A stretch of 64,000 nt of DNA from Pseudomonas sp. FP453 (GTDB lineage: Bacteria > Pseudomonadota > Gammaproteobacteria > Pseudomonadales > Pseudomonadaceae). A model generated the notes under the pieces. It was not told the origin of the DNA. It searched no databases and saw nothing but the letters and a program-made list of their open reading frames with translations. The position numbers and the translations under genes are program-made. The first letter of the stretch is position 1; the number at the start of each line of letters is the position of its first letter. Shown piece by piece: positions 55,839-64,000 of the stretch. The DNA lies in assembly GCF_030687495.1 (NCBI RefSeq), contig NZ_CP117435.1, forward strand, positions 2,608,501-2,672,500, in the 5' to 3' direction.

Positions 55839-57671
55839 TTAATCGCCTCCGCTCGCCGGGTCGGCGCTCGTCTGGGGGGGAACCGGCGGTTGCACATTCG
55901 GCTTGCTCCACCAGGTGGAGATGCCGACGTCGTACAGCGGCGAAACCTTTGGATGGCCGAGGTTGTTCCAATAGGCCACGCGGAAGGTCTTGATGTGCCA
56001 GTTGGGGATCACGTAGTAGCCAAACTGCAGTACGCGGTCCAGGGCCTTGGCGTGGGCGATCAGGCTGACCCGCGTATCGGAATCGATCAGTTGCTCCACC
56101 AGTTGATCGACGGCCGGGTCTTTGAGGCCCATGTAGTTGCGGCTGCCGGGCTTGTCGGCGCTGGTGGACTTCCAGAACTCGCGCTGTTCGTTACCCGGCG
56201 ACGACGATTGCGGGAAGCTGCCCACCACCATGTCGAAGTCCCGCGAGCGCAGGCGGTTGATGAACTGGGACACATCGACCCGGCGAATCACCAGGTCGAT
56301 GCCCAAGTCGGCGAGGTTGCGCTTGAACGGCAGCAGGATGCGTTCGAACTCGGTCTGGGCCAGCAGGAACTCGATGGTCACGGGTTTGCCGGTGGTATCG
56401 ACCATCTTGTCGTCGACGATCTTCCAGCCGGCCTCCTGCAACAACTGGTAGGCCTCGCGCTGCTGGGCACGGATCATGCCGCTGCCGTCGGTCTTGGCCG
56501 GGGCGAAGGCTTCGCTGAAGACTTGCGGCGGGATCTTGTCGCGCAGCGGTTCGAGGATCGCCAACTCGTCCGGGCCGGGCAGGCCGGTGGCGGCCATGTC
56601 GGAGTTTTCGAAGTAGCTGCGGGTGCGGGTGTAGGCACCGTTGAACAGTTGCTTGTTGCTCCACTCAAAATCCAGCAACAGGCTGATGGCCTTGCGCACA
56701 CGCACGTCTTCGAACATTGGCTTGCGCACATTGAACACAAAGCCCTGCATCCCGGTGGGATTGCCGTTCGGGATTTCTTCCTTGACCAGGCGGCCTTCGG
56801 CCACCGCTGGCACGTTGTAGGCGTTGGCCCAATTCTTCGCGCTGAACTCGGCCCAGTAGTCGAACTGGCCGGCCTTGAGCGCCTCCAGCGCCACGGTGGC
56901 GTCGCGGTAGTAGTCGGTGATGCGCTGGTCGAAGTTGTAGAGGCCCTTGTTGATCGGCAGGTCCTTGCCCCAATAGTCCTTGACCCGCTCGTACCGCACC
57001 GAACGCCCGGCCTTGACCTCGGCCACCTGGTAGGGACCGCTGCCCAGCGGGAATTCCAGGTTGCCCTTGTTGAAGTCGCGCGTGGCCCACCAGTGTTTCG
57101 GCAATACCGGCAATTGACCGAGGATCAGCGGCAATTCGCGGTTGTTGGTGCGCTTGAACTTGAACAGCACGCGCAGCGGGTCTTCGGCGATCACTTCGTC
57201 CACATCGGCGTAGTAGGTGCGATAGAGCGGGGTGCCGTCCTTGATCAGCGTCTCGAAGCTGAACACCACGTCGTCGGCGCGCATCGGGTGGCCGTCGTGG
57301 AAACGCGCTTCGGGGCGCAGGTAGAAGCGCACCCAGCTGTTGTCCGGGGCCTTTTCGATCTTGCCGGCCACCAGGCCGTATTCGGTGAAGGGTTCGTCGA
57401 GGCTTTGGGTGGCGAGGGTGTCGTAGATCAGGCCGATATTGTCGGCGGGCACGCCTTTGCTGATAAACGGGTTGAAGCTGTCAAAGCCGGTCAGGCTGGA
57501 TTCGCGGAAGGTGCCGCCCTTGGGGGCGTCGGGGTTGACGTAGTCGGTGTGCTTGAAGTTGGCGGGGTATTTCGGCGGTTCGTTGTAAAGCGTCAGCGCA
57601 TGTTGCGGGGCGGCGTGGGCCAGGTTGCACAGCAGAAGGCTGGCGATCAATGCGTTGCGCACATACGTCAT
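55839..57671 (-). CDS. yejA: Peptide ABC transporter, second periplasmic binding protein (YejA-type)
   Basis: 610 residues from ATG 57671, in an ATGA overlap with the preceding paralogue. Signal peptide (MTYVRNALIASLLLCNLAHA) and an SBP_bac_5 (OppA/DppA) fold: YVNPDAPKGGTFRESSLTGF, YLRPEARFHDGHPMRADDVV, LGSGPYQVAEVKAGRSVRYE, RKAISLLLDFEWSNKQLFNG. It binds oligopeptides, possibly peptide antibiotics of the microcin C type as for E. coli YejA. Tandem with a similar binding protein, so the transporter has two receptors. Confidence 0.92.
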   Translation of the reverse strand: MTYVRNALIASLLLCNLAHAAPQHALTLYNEPPKYPANFKHTDYVNPDAPKGGTFRESSLTGFDSFNPFISKGVPADNIGLIYDTLATQSLDEPFTEYGLVAGKIEKAPDNSWVRFYLRPEARFHDGHPMRADDVVFSFETLIKDGTPLYRTYYADVDEVIAEDPLRVLFKFKRTNNRELPLILGQLPVLPKHWWATRDFNKGNLEFPLGSGPYQVAEVKAGRSVRYERVKDYWGKDLPINKGLYNFDQRITDYYRDATVALEALKAGQFDYWAEFSAKNWANAYNVPAVAEGRLVKEEIPNGNPTGMQGFVFNVRKPMFEDVRVRKAISLLLDFEWSNKQLFNGAYTRTRSYFENSDMAATGLPGPDELAILEPLRDKIPPQVFSEAFAPAKTDGSGMIRAQQREAYQLLQEAGWKIVDDKMVDTTGKPVTIEFLLAQTEFERILLPFKRNLADLGIDLVIRRVDVSQFINRLRSRDFDMVVGSFPQSSSPGNEQREFWKSTSADKPGSRNYMGLKDPAVDQLVEQLIDSDTRVSLIAHAKALDRVLQFGYYVIPNWHIKTFRVAYWNNLGHPKVSPLYDVGISTWWSKPNVQPPVPPQTSADPASGGD

Positions 57672-59497
57672 TGGGCTTTCTCCGAAGCTTTCAGCCACCA
57701 TGCGCTCAGGCCCAGGCTGTAGGGCGGCGTGGTGACAAAGGCGAACCGGTTGCGGTACGCCAAGCGATGATAGTTGAGGTACCAGTTGGGAATGCTGTAG
57801 TGCTGCCACAACAGCACCCGGTCCAGGGCGCGGCCGGCGGCCAGTTGGGCGTCGCGGGTCTGCGCCGCGAGCAGTTGTTCCAGCAGGTGGTCGACAATCG
57901 GGTTGGCGATGCCTGCGTAGTTCTTGCTGCCCTTGATCGCGGCCTGACTGGAGTGGAAGTACTGCCACTGCTCAAGGCCGGGGCTCAGGGTCTGGTTGAG
58001 GGTGATCAGGATCATGTCGTAGTCGAATTGATCCAGGCGCTGCTTGTACTGGGCACGGTCAACCGTGCGCAGGCGTGCGTCGATGCCGATACTGATCAGG
58101 TTCTCGACATAGGGCTGCAGGATGCGCTCCAGGTTCGGGTTGACCAGCAGGATTTCGAAGCGCAGCGGTTGCCCGTCGCTGTTGAGCAGGCGCTGGCCCG
58201 ACAGCTTCCAGCCGGCCTCGCCGAGCAGGGCCAGGGCGCGGCGCATCGTGTCGCGCGGGATGCCACGGCCGTCGGTTTGCGGCAGGCTGAAGGGCTGGGT
58301 GAACAGGTTGGCTGGCAACTGGTCGCGGTACGGCGAGAGCAGCAGCCACTCATGGCCCAGCGGTACGCCGGTCGCGGAGAATTCGCTGTTGGGGTAGTAG
58401 CTGAGGGTGCGTTTATAGGCGCTGCTGAACAGGGTGCGGTTGGTCCATTCAAAATCGAACATCAGCCCCAGGGCTTCGCGCACCTTGGTCTGGCTGAACG
58501 TGGGCCGGCGCGTGTTCATGAACAGGCCTTGGCTTTGCGTGGGGATCTGGTGGGCGATTTGCGCCTTGATCACATCGCCACGGTTGACCGCCGGGAAGTT
58601 GTAGCCGGTCGCCCAGTTCTTCGCCTGGTGCTCGATGTAGATGTCGAATTCACCGGCCTTGAAGGCTTCGAAGGCCACGTCGCTGTCGCGGTAGAACTCC
58701 ACCTCGACCTTGTCGTAGTTATAGAAACCCTGGTTGACCGGCAGGTCCTTGCCCCAATAATCCTTGACCCGTTCGAACACCAGTTGCCGGCCTGGGCTGA
58801 CCTTGGTCACGCGGTACGGCCCGCTGCCCAGTGGTGGTTCGAAGGTGGTCGCCTTGAAGTCGCGGTCTTTCCAGTAGTGCTGGGGCAGCACCGGCAATTC
58901 GCCCAGGCGCAGGATCAGCAGCGGGTTGCCGGCACGCTTGAACACAAAGCGGATGCGGTGGCGGTTGAGCACGTCGACCCGTGCCACCTCTTGCAGGTTG
59001 GTGCGGTACTGCGGGTGGCCTTCGGTCAGCAGGGTGCGATAGGAGAAGGCCACGTCATAGGCGGTGATCGGCTTGCCATCATGGAAGCGCGCTTCCGGGC
59101 GCAGGTTGAACACTACCCAGCTGCGGTCCTCGCTGTACTCCACCGACTGCGCGATCAGGCCGTAGCTGGAGGTGGGTTCATCACCGGATGGCGCGTATTG
59201 GCCAGTACCGACCATCAACGGCTCGTTCAGCTCATTGACGCCGTATTGCAGGAAATTGGGCGTGGAAACCGGGCTGGAGCCCTTGAAGGTGTAGGGGTTG
59301 AGCGTGTCGAAGGTGCCAAATGCCATGACCCGCAAGGTCCCGCCTTTCGGCGCTGCAGGGTTTACCCAATCGAAGTGGGTGAATTTGGCCGGGTACTTGA
59401 GCACGCCGAACTGCGTATAACCGTGGCTCTCGGTAATGGTCGCGTTCGCGGTAAAGCTCAAGGCCAGACTTATTAGTAGAAGGAGGGGACGCTTCAA
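57668..59497 (-). CDS. Peptide ABC transporter, first periplasmic binding protein (YejA-like paralogue)
   Basis: 609 residues. The start codon is TTG at 59497, giving a good signal peptide (KRPLLLLISLALSFTANA). The mature protein is an SBP_bac_5 fold collinear with the next gene: FDWVNPAAPKGGTLRVMAFG, FNLRPEARFHDGKPITAYDV, LGSGPYRVTKVSPGRQLVFE, REALGLMFDFEWTNRTLFSS. It is clearly a paralogue but with many substitutions, so it may bind other peptides. It heads the operon and is coupled to yejA by an ATGA overlap. Confidence 0.92.
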   Translation of the reverse strand: MKRPLLLLISLALSFTANATITESHGYTQFGVLKYPAKFTHFDWVNPAAPKGGTLRVMAFGTFDTLNPYTFKGSSPVSTPNFLQYGVNELNEPLMVGTGQYAPSGDEPTSSYGLIAQSVEYSEDRSWVVFNLRPEARFHDGKPITAYDVAFSYRTLLTEGHPQYRTNLQEVARVDVLNRHRIRFVFKRAGNPLLILRLGELPVLPQHYWKDRDFKATTFEPPLGSGPYRVTKVSPGRQLVFERVKDYWGKDLPVNQGFYNYDKVEVEFYRDSDVAFEAFKAGEFDIYIEHQAKNWATGYNFPAVNRGDVIKAQIAHQIPTQSQGLFMNTRRPTFSQTKVREALGLMFDFEWTNRTLFSSAYKRTLSYYPNSEFSATGVPLGHEWLLLSPYRDQLPANLFTQPFSLPQTDGRGIPRDTMRRALALLGEAGWKLSGQRLLNSDGQPLRFEILLVNPNLERILQPYVENLISIGIDARLRTVDRAQYKQRLDQFDYDMILITLNQTLSPGLEQWQYFHSSQAAIKGSKNYAGIANPIVDHLLEQLLAAQTRDAQLAAGRALDRVLLWQHYSIPNWYLNYHRLAYRNRFAFVTTPPYSLGLSAWWLKASEKAQ

Positions 59498-59614
59498 GTC
59501 AGAGATCCGATCCAGGCGGCTTGGGCTTTATGATCGGTACAGTAACAGCTTGTTCCGGTTGGAAAAAGGTGGTTGGCAAGGAGGGCGAGGGGCTTGAACC
59601 ATGGGAAAAGCAAA

Positions 59615-59701
59615 TGTGGGAGCTGGCTTGCCTGCGATGGCTTCACCTCGGTATATCTGAAGCACCGAGTCGATGCCATCGCAGGCAAGCCAGCTCCCAC
59701 A
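59615..59701. repeat. REPIN between the peptide operon and mltD
   Basis: CTGGCTTGCCTGCGATGG-type arms with an inner ACTCGGTG-like symmetry; closely similar to the copy at 24685-24771. It lies downstream of mltD and upstream of the peptide transporter operon. Confidence 0.9.
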
Positions 59702-59733
59702 CAAGCCAGCGTTCACAGAGTCAGTAGGCAGGT

Positions 59734-61140
59734 TTAACGCGGCCCGGAAACCACCAGCATCTGCCCAGGCTTCAAAGCCTGGCCAGTGCGCGGGTTCCAG
59801 CGCTTGAGATGTTGCATCTCGACGTTGAAACGCTTGGCGACGATGTACAGCGAGTCGCCTTTCTGCACCTTGTATTGCACGGGTTTCTTGCTGGCCGCGA
59901 GCTTGCGTGTGTCCTGCATCACCAGGGTCTGGCCGACCTTGAGCTGCTGGCCATTGAGCTTGTTCCAGCGTTGCAGGTCATGCACATCGACCTTGTTGGC
60001 CTTGGCGATCAGCGTCAGGTTGTCGCCACTGCGCACCTTGTAGCTGCGGCTGCGCCCGGCAACGGCCTTGGTTTCAACTTCGTCGAACACCGGCTTTTTC
60101 GGGCGCATGCTCAGCAGCTCTTCCGGCTTCATCGTCGAAAGGGTGCTGGTCAGCAATTGCGCCTTGGAGGTTGGCACCAGCAGGTGCTGGGGGCCATCCA
60201 GGGTGGTGCGTTGCTTCAGGGCCGGGTTGAGCTGGAACAGTTCGTCTTCGTCGATCTCGGCCAGCGCGGCGACCCGGGACAGGTCCATGCTTTGCTTGAC
60301 TTCAACCACTTCGAAGTACGGCTGGTTGGCAATCGGGTTCAGGTTCACGCCGTAGGCTTCGGGCGCCAGCACCACCTGGGACAGCGCCAGGAACTTGGGC
60401 ACGTAGTCCTTGGTTTCCTGGGGCAGCGGCAGGTTCCAGTAGTCGGTGGGCAAACCGAGCTTTTCGTTGCGCTCGATGGCCCGGCTCACCGTGCCTTCGC
60501 CGGCGTTATACGCGGCGAGGGCCAGCAGCCAGTCGCCGTTGAACATATCGTGCAGACGGGTCAGATAGTCCAGGGCAGCGGTGGTGGAGGCGGTGATGTC
60601 GCGACGACCGTCGTAGGCACGGGTCTGGCGCAGGTTGAAGTAGCGCCCGGTGGAGGGGATGAATTGCCACAAGCCGACCGCATCGCTGCGCGAATAGGCC
60701 ATTGGGTTGTAGGCACTTTCGATCACTGGCAGCAGCGCCAGCTCCAGGGGCATGTTGCGTTCTTCAAGGCGTTCGACGATGTAGTGAATGTAGAGGCTGC
60801 CGCGTTCGCCGGCGTTCTCCAGGAAGGACGGGTTGCTGGCGAACCACAGGCGCTGTTGCTCGATGCGCGGGTTGACGCCGACGCCGTCCTGCAATTGAAA
60901 GCCCCGGCGCATGCGTTCCCAGACATCCTGGGGCACTTCCGGGGCAGGCTTCTCTGAGAGCCAGATAACGGGTTTTTGCTTGATCTTGGCAGCAAGATTC
61001 GGTTTGGGTTGCACGGTGGATTGTGCAGCGTAATTTGTCGATTGGCAGCCCGCCAGAGTCGCGGACACAGCCACCGCCACGGCTTGAGCCAGGCGGGTCA
61101 ATGCGTCTGAAGAGATGGATTTACGAATAGATGACGACAT
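59734..61140 (-). CDS. mltD: Membrane-bound lytic murein transglycosylase D
   Basis: 468 residues from ATG 61140. A lipoprotein signal with lipobox LAGC (C32), a family-1 transglycosylase domain with catalytic E141 (PVIESAYNPMAYSRSDAVG, LWQFIPSTGRYF, ALAAYNAGEGTVSRA) and two C-terminal LysM modules (about 366-411 and 421-466; YKVRSGDNLTLIAKANKV, YKVQKGDSLYIVAKRFNV). It cleaves peptidoglycan glycan strands to 1,6-anhydromuropeptides at the outer membrane. Upstream, gloB runs in the same direction after a 98-base gap, the standard Pseudomonas order. Confidence 0.95.
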   Translation of the reverse strand: MSSSIRKSISSDALTRLAQAVAVAVSATLAGCQSTNYAAQSTVQPKPNLAAKIKQKPVIWLSEKPAPEVPQDVWERMRRGFQLQDGVGVNPRIEQQRLWFASNPSFLENAGERGSLYIHYIVERLEERNMPLELALLPVIESAYNPMAYSRSDAVGLWQFIPSTGRYFNLRQTRAYDGRRDITASTTAALDYLTRLHDMFNGDWLLALAAYNAGEGTVSRAIERNEKLGLPTDYWNLPLPQETKDYVPKFLALSQVVLAPEAYGVNLNPIANQPYFEVVEVKQSMDLSRVAALAEIDEDELFQLNPALKQRTTLDGPQHLLVPTSKAQLLTSTLSTMKPEELLSMRPKKPVFDEVETKAVAGRSRSYKVRSGDNLTLIAKANKVDVHDLQRWNKLNGQQLKVGQTLVMQDTRKLAASKKPVQYKVQKGDSLYIVAKRFNVEMQHLKRWNPRTGQALKPGQMLVVSGPR

Positions 61141-61238
61141 TGGCTGGAAGTAAGTTCCGGGCAAAAATGTCGGGCGATTCTAGAAAGCGCTTTGGTTCCG
61201 GTCAACCATTCAGAAATTACGTATCAGATTGCGTTGCC

Positions 61239-62006
61239 TTAGAACTTATCTTTCCATGCCCTCAAGCTAGCAAATACCTCGGCCCCAGAGCGGTTGTCGC
61301 GGCCATTCCGTTCGTCCGCTTTTTGTTTAACGGATGTTTCAGAGGTGCGCAGGAAGGGGTTGGTACGCTTCTCCAGGGCCAGGTTGGACGGCAGCGTCAT
61401 CTCGCCGCGGGCCCGCAGCTGGCGGACGTTTTCCACCCGTTCGGCGATGTCGGCGTTGTGCGGTTCCACCGCCTGGGCAAACTTGAGGTTGCTTTGTGTG
61501 TATTCGTGGGTGCAATACACCAAGGTGTCGGCAGGCAGAGACGCCAGATGCTCAAGGGAGGCGTGCATCTGCTCCGGTGTCCCTTCGAACAGGCGCCCAC
61601 AGCCGGCGGCGAACAAGGTGTCGCCAGAGAACAGTACGCCTTGGTGGTAGAAGGCGATATGGCCCAGGGTGTGTCCTGGCACGCTATAAACGTCGAAGTC
61701 CCAGCCCAGCACAGTGATGCGGTCGTTGTCGTTGAGGGCGACGTCCCGCGCCGGGATTTTTTCGTTCGCCGGGCCGTAGACCTTGGCGCCTGTAACACTT
61801 TTCAGTTGCTCGACACCGCCGACATGATCATGGTGATGGTGGGTGATCAGGATGTCGCTGAGGGTCCAGCCGGGGTGCTGTTCGAGCCACGCCAGCACGG
61901 GCGCGGCATCGCCGGGGTCGACCACCGCGCAGCGCTGGGTCTTGGGGTCTTGTAACAACCAGATGTAGTTATCGGTGAAGGCGGGCAGGGCACTGATCTG
62001 TATCAT
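61239..62006 (-). CDS. gloB: Hydroxyacylglutathione hydrolase (glyoxalase II)
   Basis: 255 residues from ATG 62006. A metallo-beta-lactamase fold with the dinuclear motif [10 protein letters not shown] (H56, H58, D60, H61), later metal ligands in [10 protein letters not shown] and the C-terminal HAGH_C segment containing [14 protein letters not shown]. It hydrolyses S-lactoylglutathione to D-lactate and glutathione in methylglyoxal detoxification. Divergent from the methyltransferase gene. Confidence 0.95.
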   Translation of the reverse strand: MIQISALPAFTDNYIWLLQDPKTQRCAVVDPGDAAPVLAWLEQHPGWTLSDILITHHHHDHVGGVEQLKSVTGAKVYGPANEKIPARDVALNDNDRITVLGWDFDVYSVPGHTLGHIAFYHQGVLFSGDTLFAAGCGRLFEGTPEQMHASLEHLASLPADTLVYCTHEYTQSNLKFAQAVEPHNADIAERVENVRQLRARGEMTLPSNLALEKRTNPFLRTSETSVKQKADERNGRDNRSGAEVFASLRAWKDKF

Positions 62007-62071
62007 TCTTCGATTCGCCAAGCTGAACACATTGGTGCATCTTAGAACGTCTAGGCGAGTTGGAGAATGCA

Positions 62072-62830
62072 ATGACTGATAAAGCGTTCGCCCAGGCCGA
62101 TCCTGAGTGGCTGGCCCTGATCAGCGCCGCCCGCGAATGGCTGTCGGGGCCGATCGGGCAATTTTTGCTGGATGAAGAGCGGCGCATGCTCGAAGACGAG
62201 CTGGGCCGGTTCTTTGGCGGCTACCTCGTGCATTACGGCCCTTCGGCCCAGACCCCGCCGTCGGCACCGCAGGTGCAACGCAATGTGCGCCTCGGCGCGC
62301 CGCTGCCGGGGGTGGAGATTGTCTGCGAGGAACAGGCGTGGCCGCTGAGCGAGCACGCCGCCGATGTGGTGGTGTTGCAGCATGGCCTGGATTTTTGCCT
62401 GTCACCCCACGGCCTGCTGCGTGAAGCGGCGAGTAGTGTGCGCCCGGGTGGCCATTTGCTGATTGTCGGCATCAACCCCTGGAGCAGCTGGGGCATGCGC
62501 CATGTGTTCGCCCACGACGGCCTGCGCCAGGCGCGCTGTATCTCGCCGTCACGGGTGGGTGACTGGCTGAACCTGCTGGGCTTCGCGCTGGAGAAACGCC
62601 GCTTCGGGTGCTATCGTCCGCCGCTTGCCTCGACCAAGTGGCAGGCCCGTCTGGCCGGCTGGGAGCGCCGCGCGGGCGCCTGGCAGCTGTCGGGTGGCGG
62701 CTTCTATTTATTGGTGGCGCGCAAGATCGTGGTGGGCCTGCGGCCGGTGCGCCAGTTGCGGCGCGAACCCATGGGCAAGCTCGTGCCAATGCCGATGGCC
62801 AAGGTCAACCGCAAGCAAAGCGAACCGTAA
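62072..62830 (+). CDS. SAM-dependent methyltransferase (gloB-rnhA interval)
   Basis: 252 residues from ATG 62072, behind TTGGAGA. A class I methyltransferase fold in which the usual acidic strand-2 and GxG motif are less clear at the N-terminus, while the SAM-domain segment [20 protein letters not shown] and [18 protein letters not shown] match Methyltransf_11-type enzymes. The basic C-terminal tail ([20 protein letters not shown]) is typical of this conserved gene between gloB and rnhA in gammaproteobacteria. Substrate unknown. Confidence 0.88.
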   Translation: MTDKAFAQADPEWLALISAAREWLSGPIGQFLLDEERRMLEDELGRFFGGYLVHYGPSAQTPPSAPQVQRNVRLGAPLPGVEIVCEEQAWPLSEHAADVVVLQHGLDFCLSPHGLLREAASSVRPGGHLLIVGINPWSSWGMRHVFAHDGLRQARCISPSRVGDWLNLLGFALEKRRFGCYRPPLASTKWQARLAGWERRAGAWQLSGGGFYLLVARKIVVGLRPVRQLRREPMGKLVPMPMAKVNRKQSEP

Positions 62831-62861
62831 AACTTCTTTTTGATTTCGAACCGAGTAACCG

Positions 62862-63314
62862 ATGACCGATACCGTAGAACTCTTCACCGATGGCGCCTGC
62901 AAGGGCAACCCGGGCCCTGGCGGCTGGGGCGCGTTGCTGGTGTGCAAGGGCGTGGAGAAGGAACTGTGGGGCGGCGAAGCCAACACCACCAACAACCGCA
63001 TGGAGCTGATGGGCGCAATTCGTGGCCTGGAAGAGCTCAAGCGCCGCTGCAATGTACTGCTGGTGACCGACTCGCAGTACGTGATGAAGGGCATCAACGA
63101 GTGGATGGTCAACTGGAAGAAGCGTGGCTGGAAGACGGCCGCCAAGGAACCGGTCAAAAATGCCGACCTGTGGCAACTGCTCGACGAGCAGTGCAATCGC
63201 CATGACATCACCTGGAAATGGGTGCGCGGGCACATCGGCCATCCTGGCAACGAACGCGCCGACCAGTTGGCCAACCGGGGTGTGGACGAAGTGCGCGGTT
63301 ACAAGCAGAGCTGA
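62862..63314 (+). CDS. rnhA: Ribonuclease HI
   Basis: 150 residues, family length. All four catalytic acids are in place: D10 ([18 protein letters not shown]), E48 ([10 protein letters not shown]), D70 (LLVTDSQYV) and D134 (GNERADQLA), with H124 in the active-site loop. It removes RNA from RNA-DNA hybrids. It lies 31 bases after the methyltransferase gene and upstream of dnaQ, a conserved pairing. Confidence 0.97.
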   Translation: MTDTVELFTDGACKGNPGPGGWGALLVCKGVEKELWGGEANTTNNRMELMGAIRGLEELKRRCNVLLVTDSQYVMKGINEWMVNWKKRGWKTAAKEPVKNADLWQLLDEQCNRHDITWKWVRGHIGHPGNERADQLANRGVDEVRGYKQS

Positions 63315-63317
63315 CGC

Positions 63318-63626
63318 CTACAGCGCGGCGATGGCCTGGGCCAATTGCATATCACTGTAGGTTTGCCCGGGCAGGCGTTCACGCACGTGCACCAGCGCCG
63401 ACTCCAGGCGCACACCACGGATCGCGCCATCGCTGGCGACGAAGGCTTCGGCGTCATCCCTGGCGGCCTGCACAATCTTGTCATCCTTGAATGAAGAGCT
63501 GGTGCCCTTGGTGGCACTCATGGACAGGCTGACCAGAAAGTCGCTGGTCATGACGAAACTGGTGGCGTGTGCCGTGCAGGCGCTGCCCATCAGCAGCAGG
63601 GCGCATAGGGCTTTTGAACGGTTCAT
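63318..63626 (-). CDS. DUF2388-family exported protein
   Basis: 102 residues from ATG 63626. A Sec signal peptide (MNRSKALCALLLMGSACTAH, cut after HA) precedes a small domain with the DUF2388 pattern SFVMTSDFLVSLSMSATKGT, KIVQAARDDAEAFVASDGAI and a C-terminal LAQAI helix. Function unknown; family members are small Pseudomonas periplasmic proteins. It lies on the opposite strand between rnhA and dnaQ, interrupting that pair. Confidence 0.85.
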   Translation of the reverse strand: MNRSKALCALLLMGSACTAHATSFVMTSDFLVSLSMSATKGTSSSFKDDKIVQAARDDAEAFVASDGAIRGVRLESALVHVRERLPGQTYSDMQLAQAIAAL

Positions 63627-63820
63627 GGTGGTAGGCAATCCGTGGTTGGCTGGGGCGTGCAGGCTAGCAACGGAGCCTCGGGCAAACTGCGGCGGCTTTG
63701 CAAAAGAGTGTAAGAAACTGTCGAAAAGCCAAGGCCCTGGGCCAGCCTTGGGCTGCTTGGGGCATGACGTGCTAATATCCCGGCCTTTGAAATACACCAC
63801 CCGTTGAGAGCTGAACCCTG

Positions 63821-64000
63821 ATGGCCATCCGATCCGTAGTACTCGATACCGAAACCACCGGCATGCCGGTGACCGATGGCCACCGGATCATTGAAATCGG
63901 CTGTGTCGAACTGATGGGGCGGCGCCTCACCGGCCGTCACTTCCACGTCTACCTGCAACCTGATCGCGACAGTGACGAAGGCGCGATTGGCGTCCACGGC
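63821..64000 (+). CDS. dnaQ: DNA polymerase III epsilon subunit, N-terminal part (runs off the window)
   Basis: The first 60 residues are visible, starting MAIRSVVLDTETTGMPVTDG. The ExoI motif LDTETTG holds the catalytic D9 and E11, and HRIIEIGCVEL and the FHVYLQPDRDSDEGAIGVHG-type motif follow as in proteobacterial DnaQ. It is the 3'-5' proofreading exonuclease of the replicative polymerase. The upstream 190 bases are divergent from the DUF2388 gene. Confidence 0.95.
   Translation, partial: MAIRSVVLDTETTGMPVTDGHRIIEIGCVELMGRRLTGRHFHVYLQPDRDSDEGAIGVHG

Overview
The window reads as a chromosomal segment of a Pseudomonas of the fluorescens group. The evidence is the high GC content, dense Pseudomonas REP/REPIN palindromes (seven paired elements plus single ones), Pseudomonas-type families (DUF1652, DUF2388, HxlR and Rrf2 regulators, FecI/FecR/TonB receptor triads) and the gloB - methyltransferase - rnhA - dnaQ order at the right end. 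I saw no tRNA, rRNA, CRISPR array, prophage or insertion sequence.

Layout. 1-2.3 kb: the tail of an SRPBCC protein and an OmpR-type two-component system. 2.6-6.5 kb: a membrane protein with a 24-residue companion, an MFS exporter and a MocR-type regulator. 6.4-19.5 kb: a myo-inositol catabolism locus with a divergent RpiR-type repressor, iolC-iolE-iolB-iolD-iolG, a further Gfo/Idh/MocA oxidoreductase and a sugar ABC transporter (binding protein, ATPase, permease). GGAA-N6-TTCC operators lie before both iolC and the transporter, so one repressor probably controls uptake and breakdown. 19.8-24.7 kb: a DksA paralogue with two of four zinc cysteines, a chemotaxis receptor, small proteins and a betaine-type binding protein. 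24.8-30.5 kb: two TonB receptors, DUF2946 and DUF3995 proteins. 31-40 kb: a LysR/AbrB-transporter pair, a large palindromic repeat, GNAT, a possible small RNA, a diguanylate cyclase, an ECF sigma operon, an oxidoreductase and RNase T2. 40-44 kb: four regulators (Rrf2, HxlR, AraC types) each beside a probable target. 44.3-47.8 kb: one very large unknown protein. 47.9-51.9 kb: an iron-starvation sigma/anti-sigma/receptor operon. 52.1-59.5 kb: a Yej-type peptide ABC transporter with two binding proteins. 59.7-64 kb: mltD, gloB, a methyltransferase, rnhA, a DUF2388 protein and the start of dnaQ.

Four genes are broken by single-base frameshifts: the MocR regulator, the inositol ABC ATPase, a putative anti-sigma gene and the large unknown protein. 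All seven +1 changes are one extra G or C in a run of four or five, and removing it restores an intact protein every time. I infer sequencing or assembly homopolymer errors rather than gene decay. The most novel protein is the ~1,155-residue product restored at 44295-47764, for which I recognise no function.
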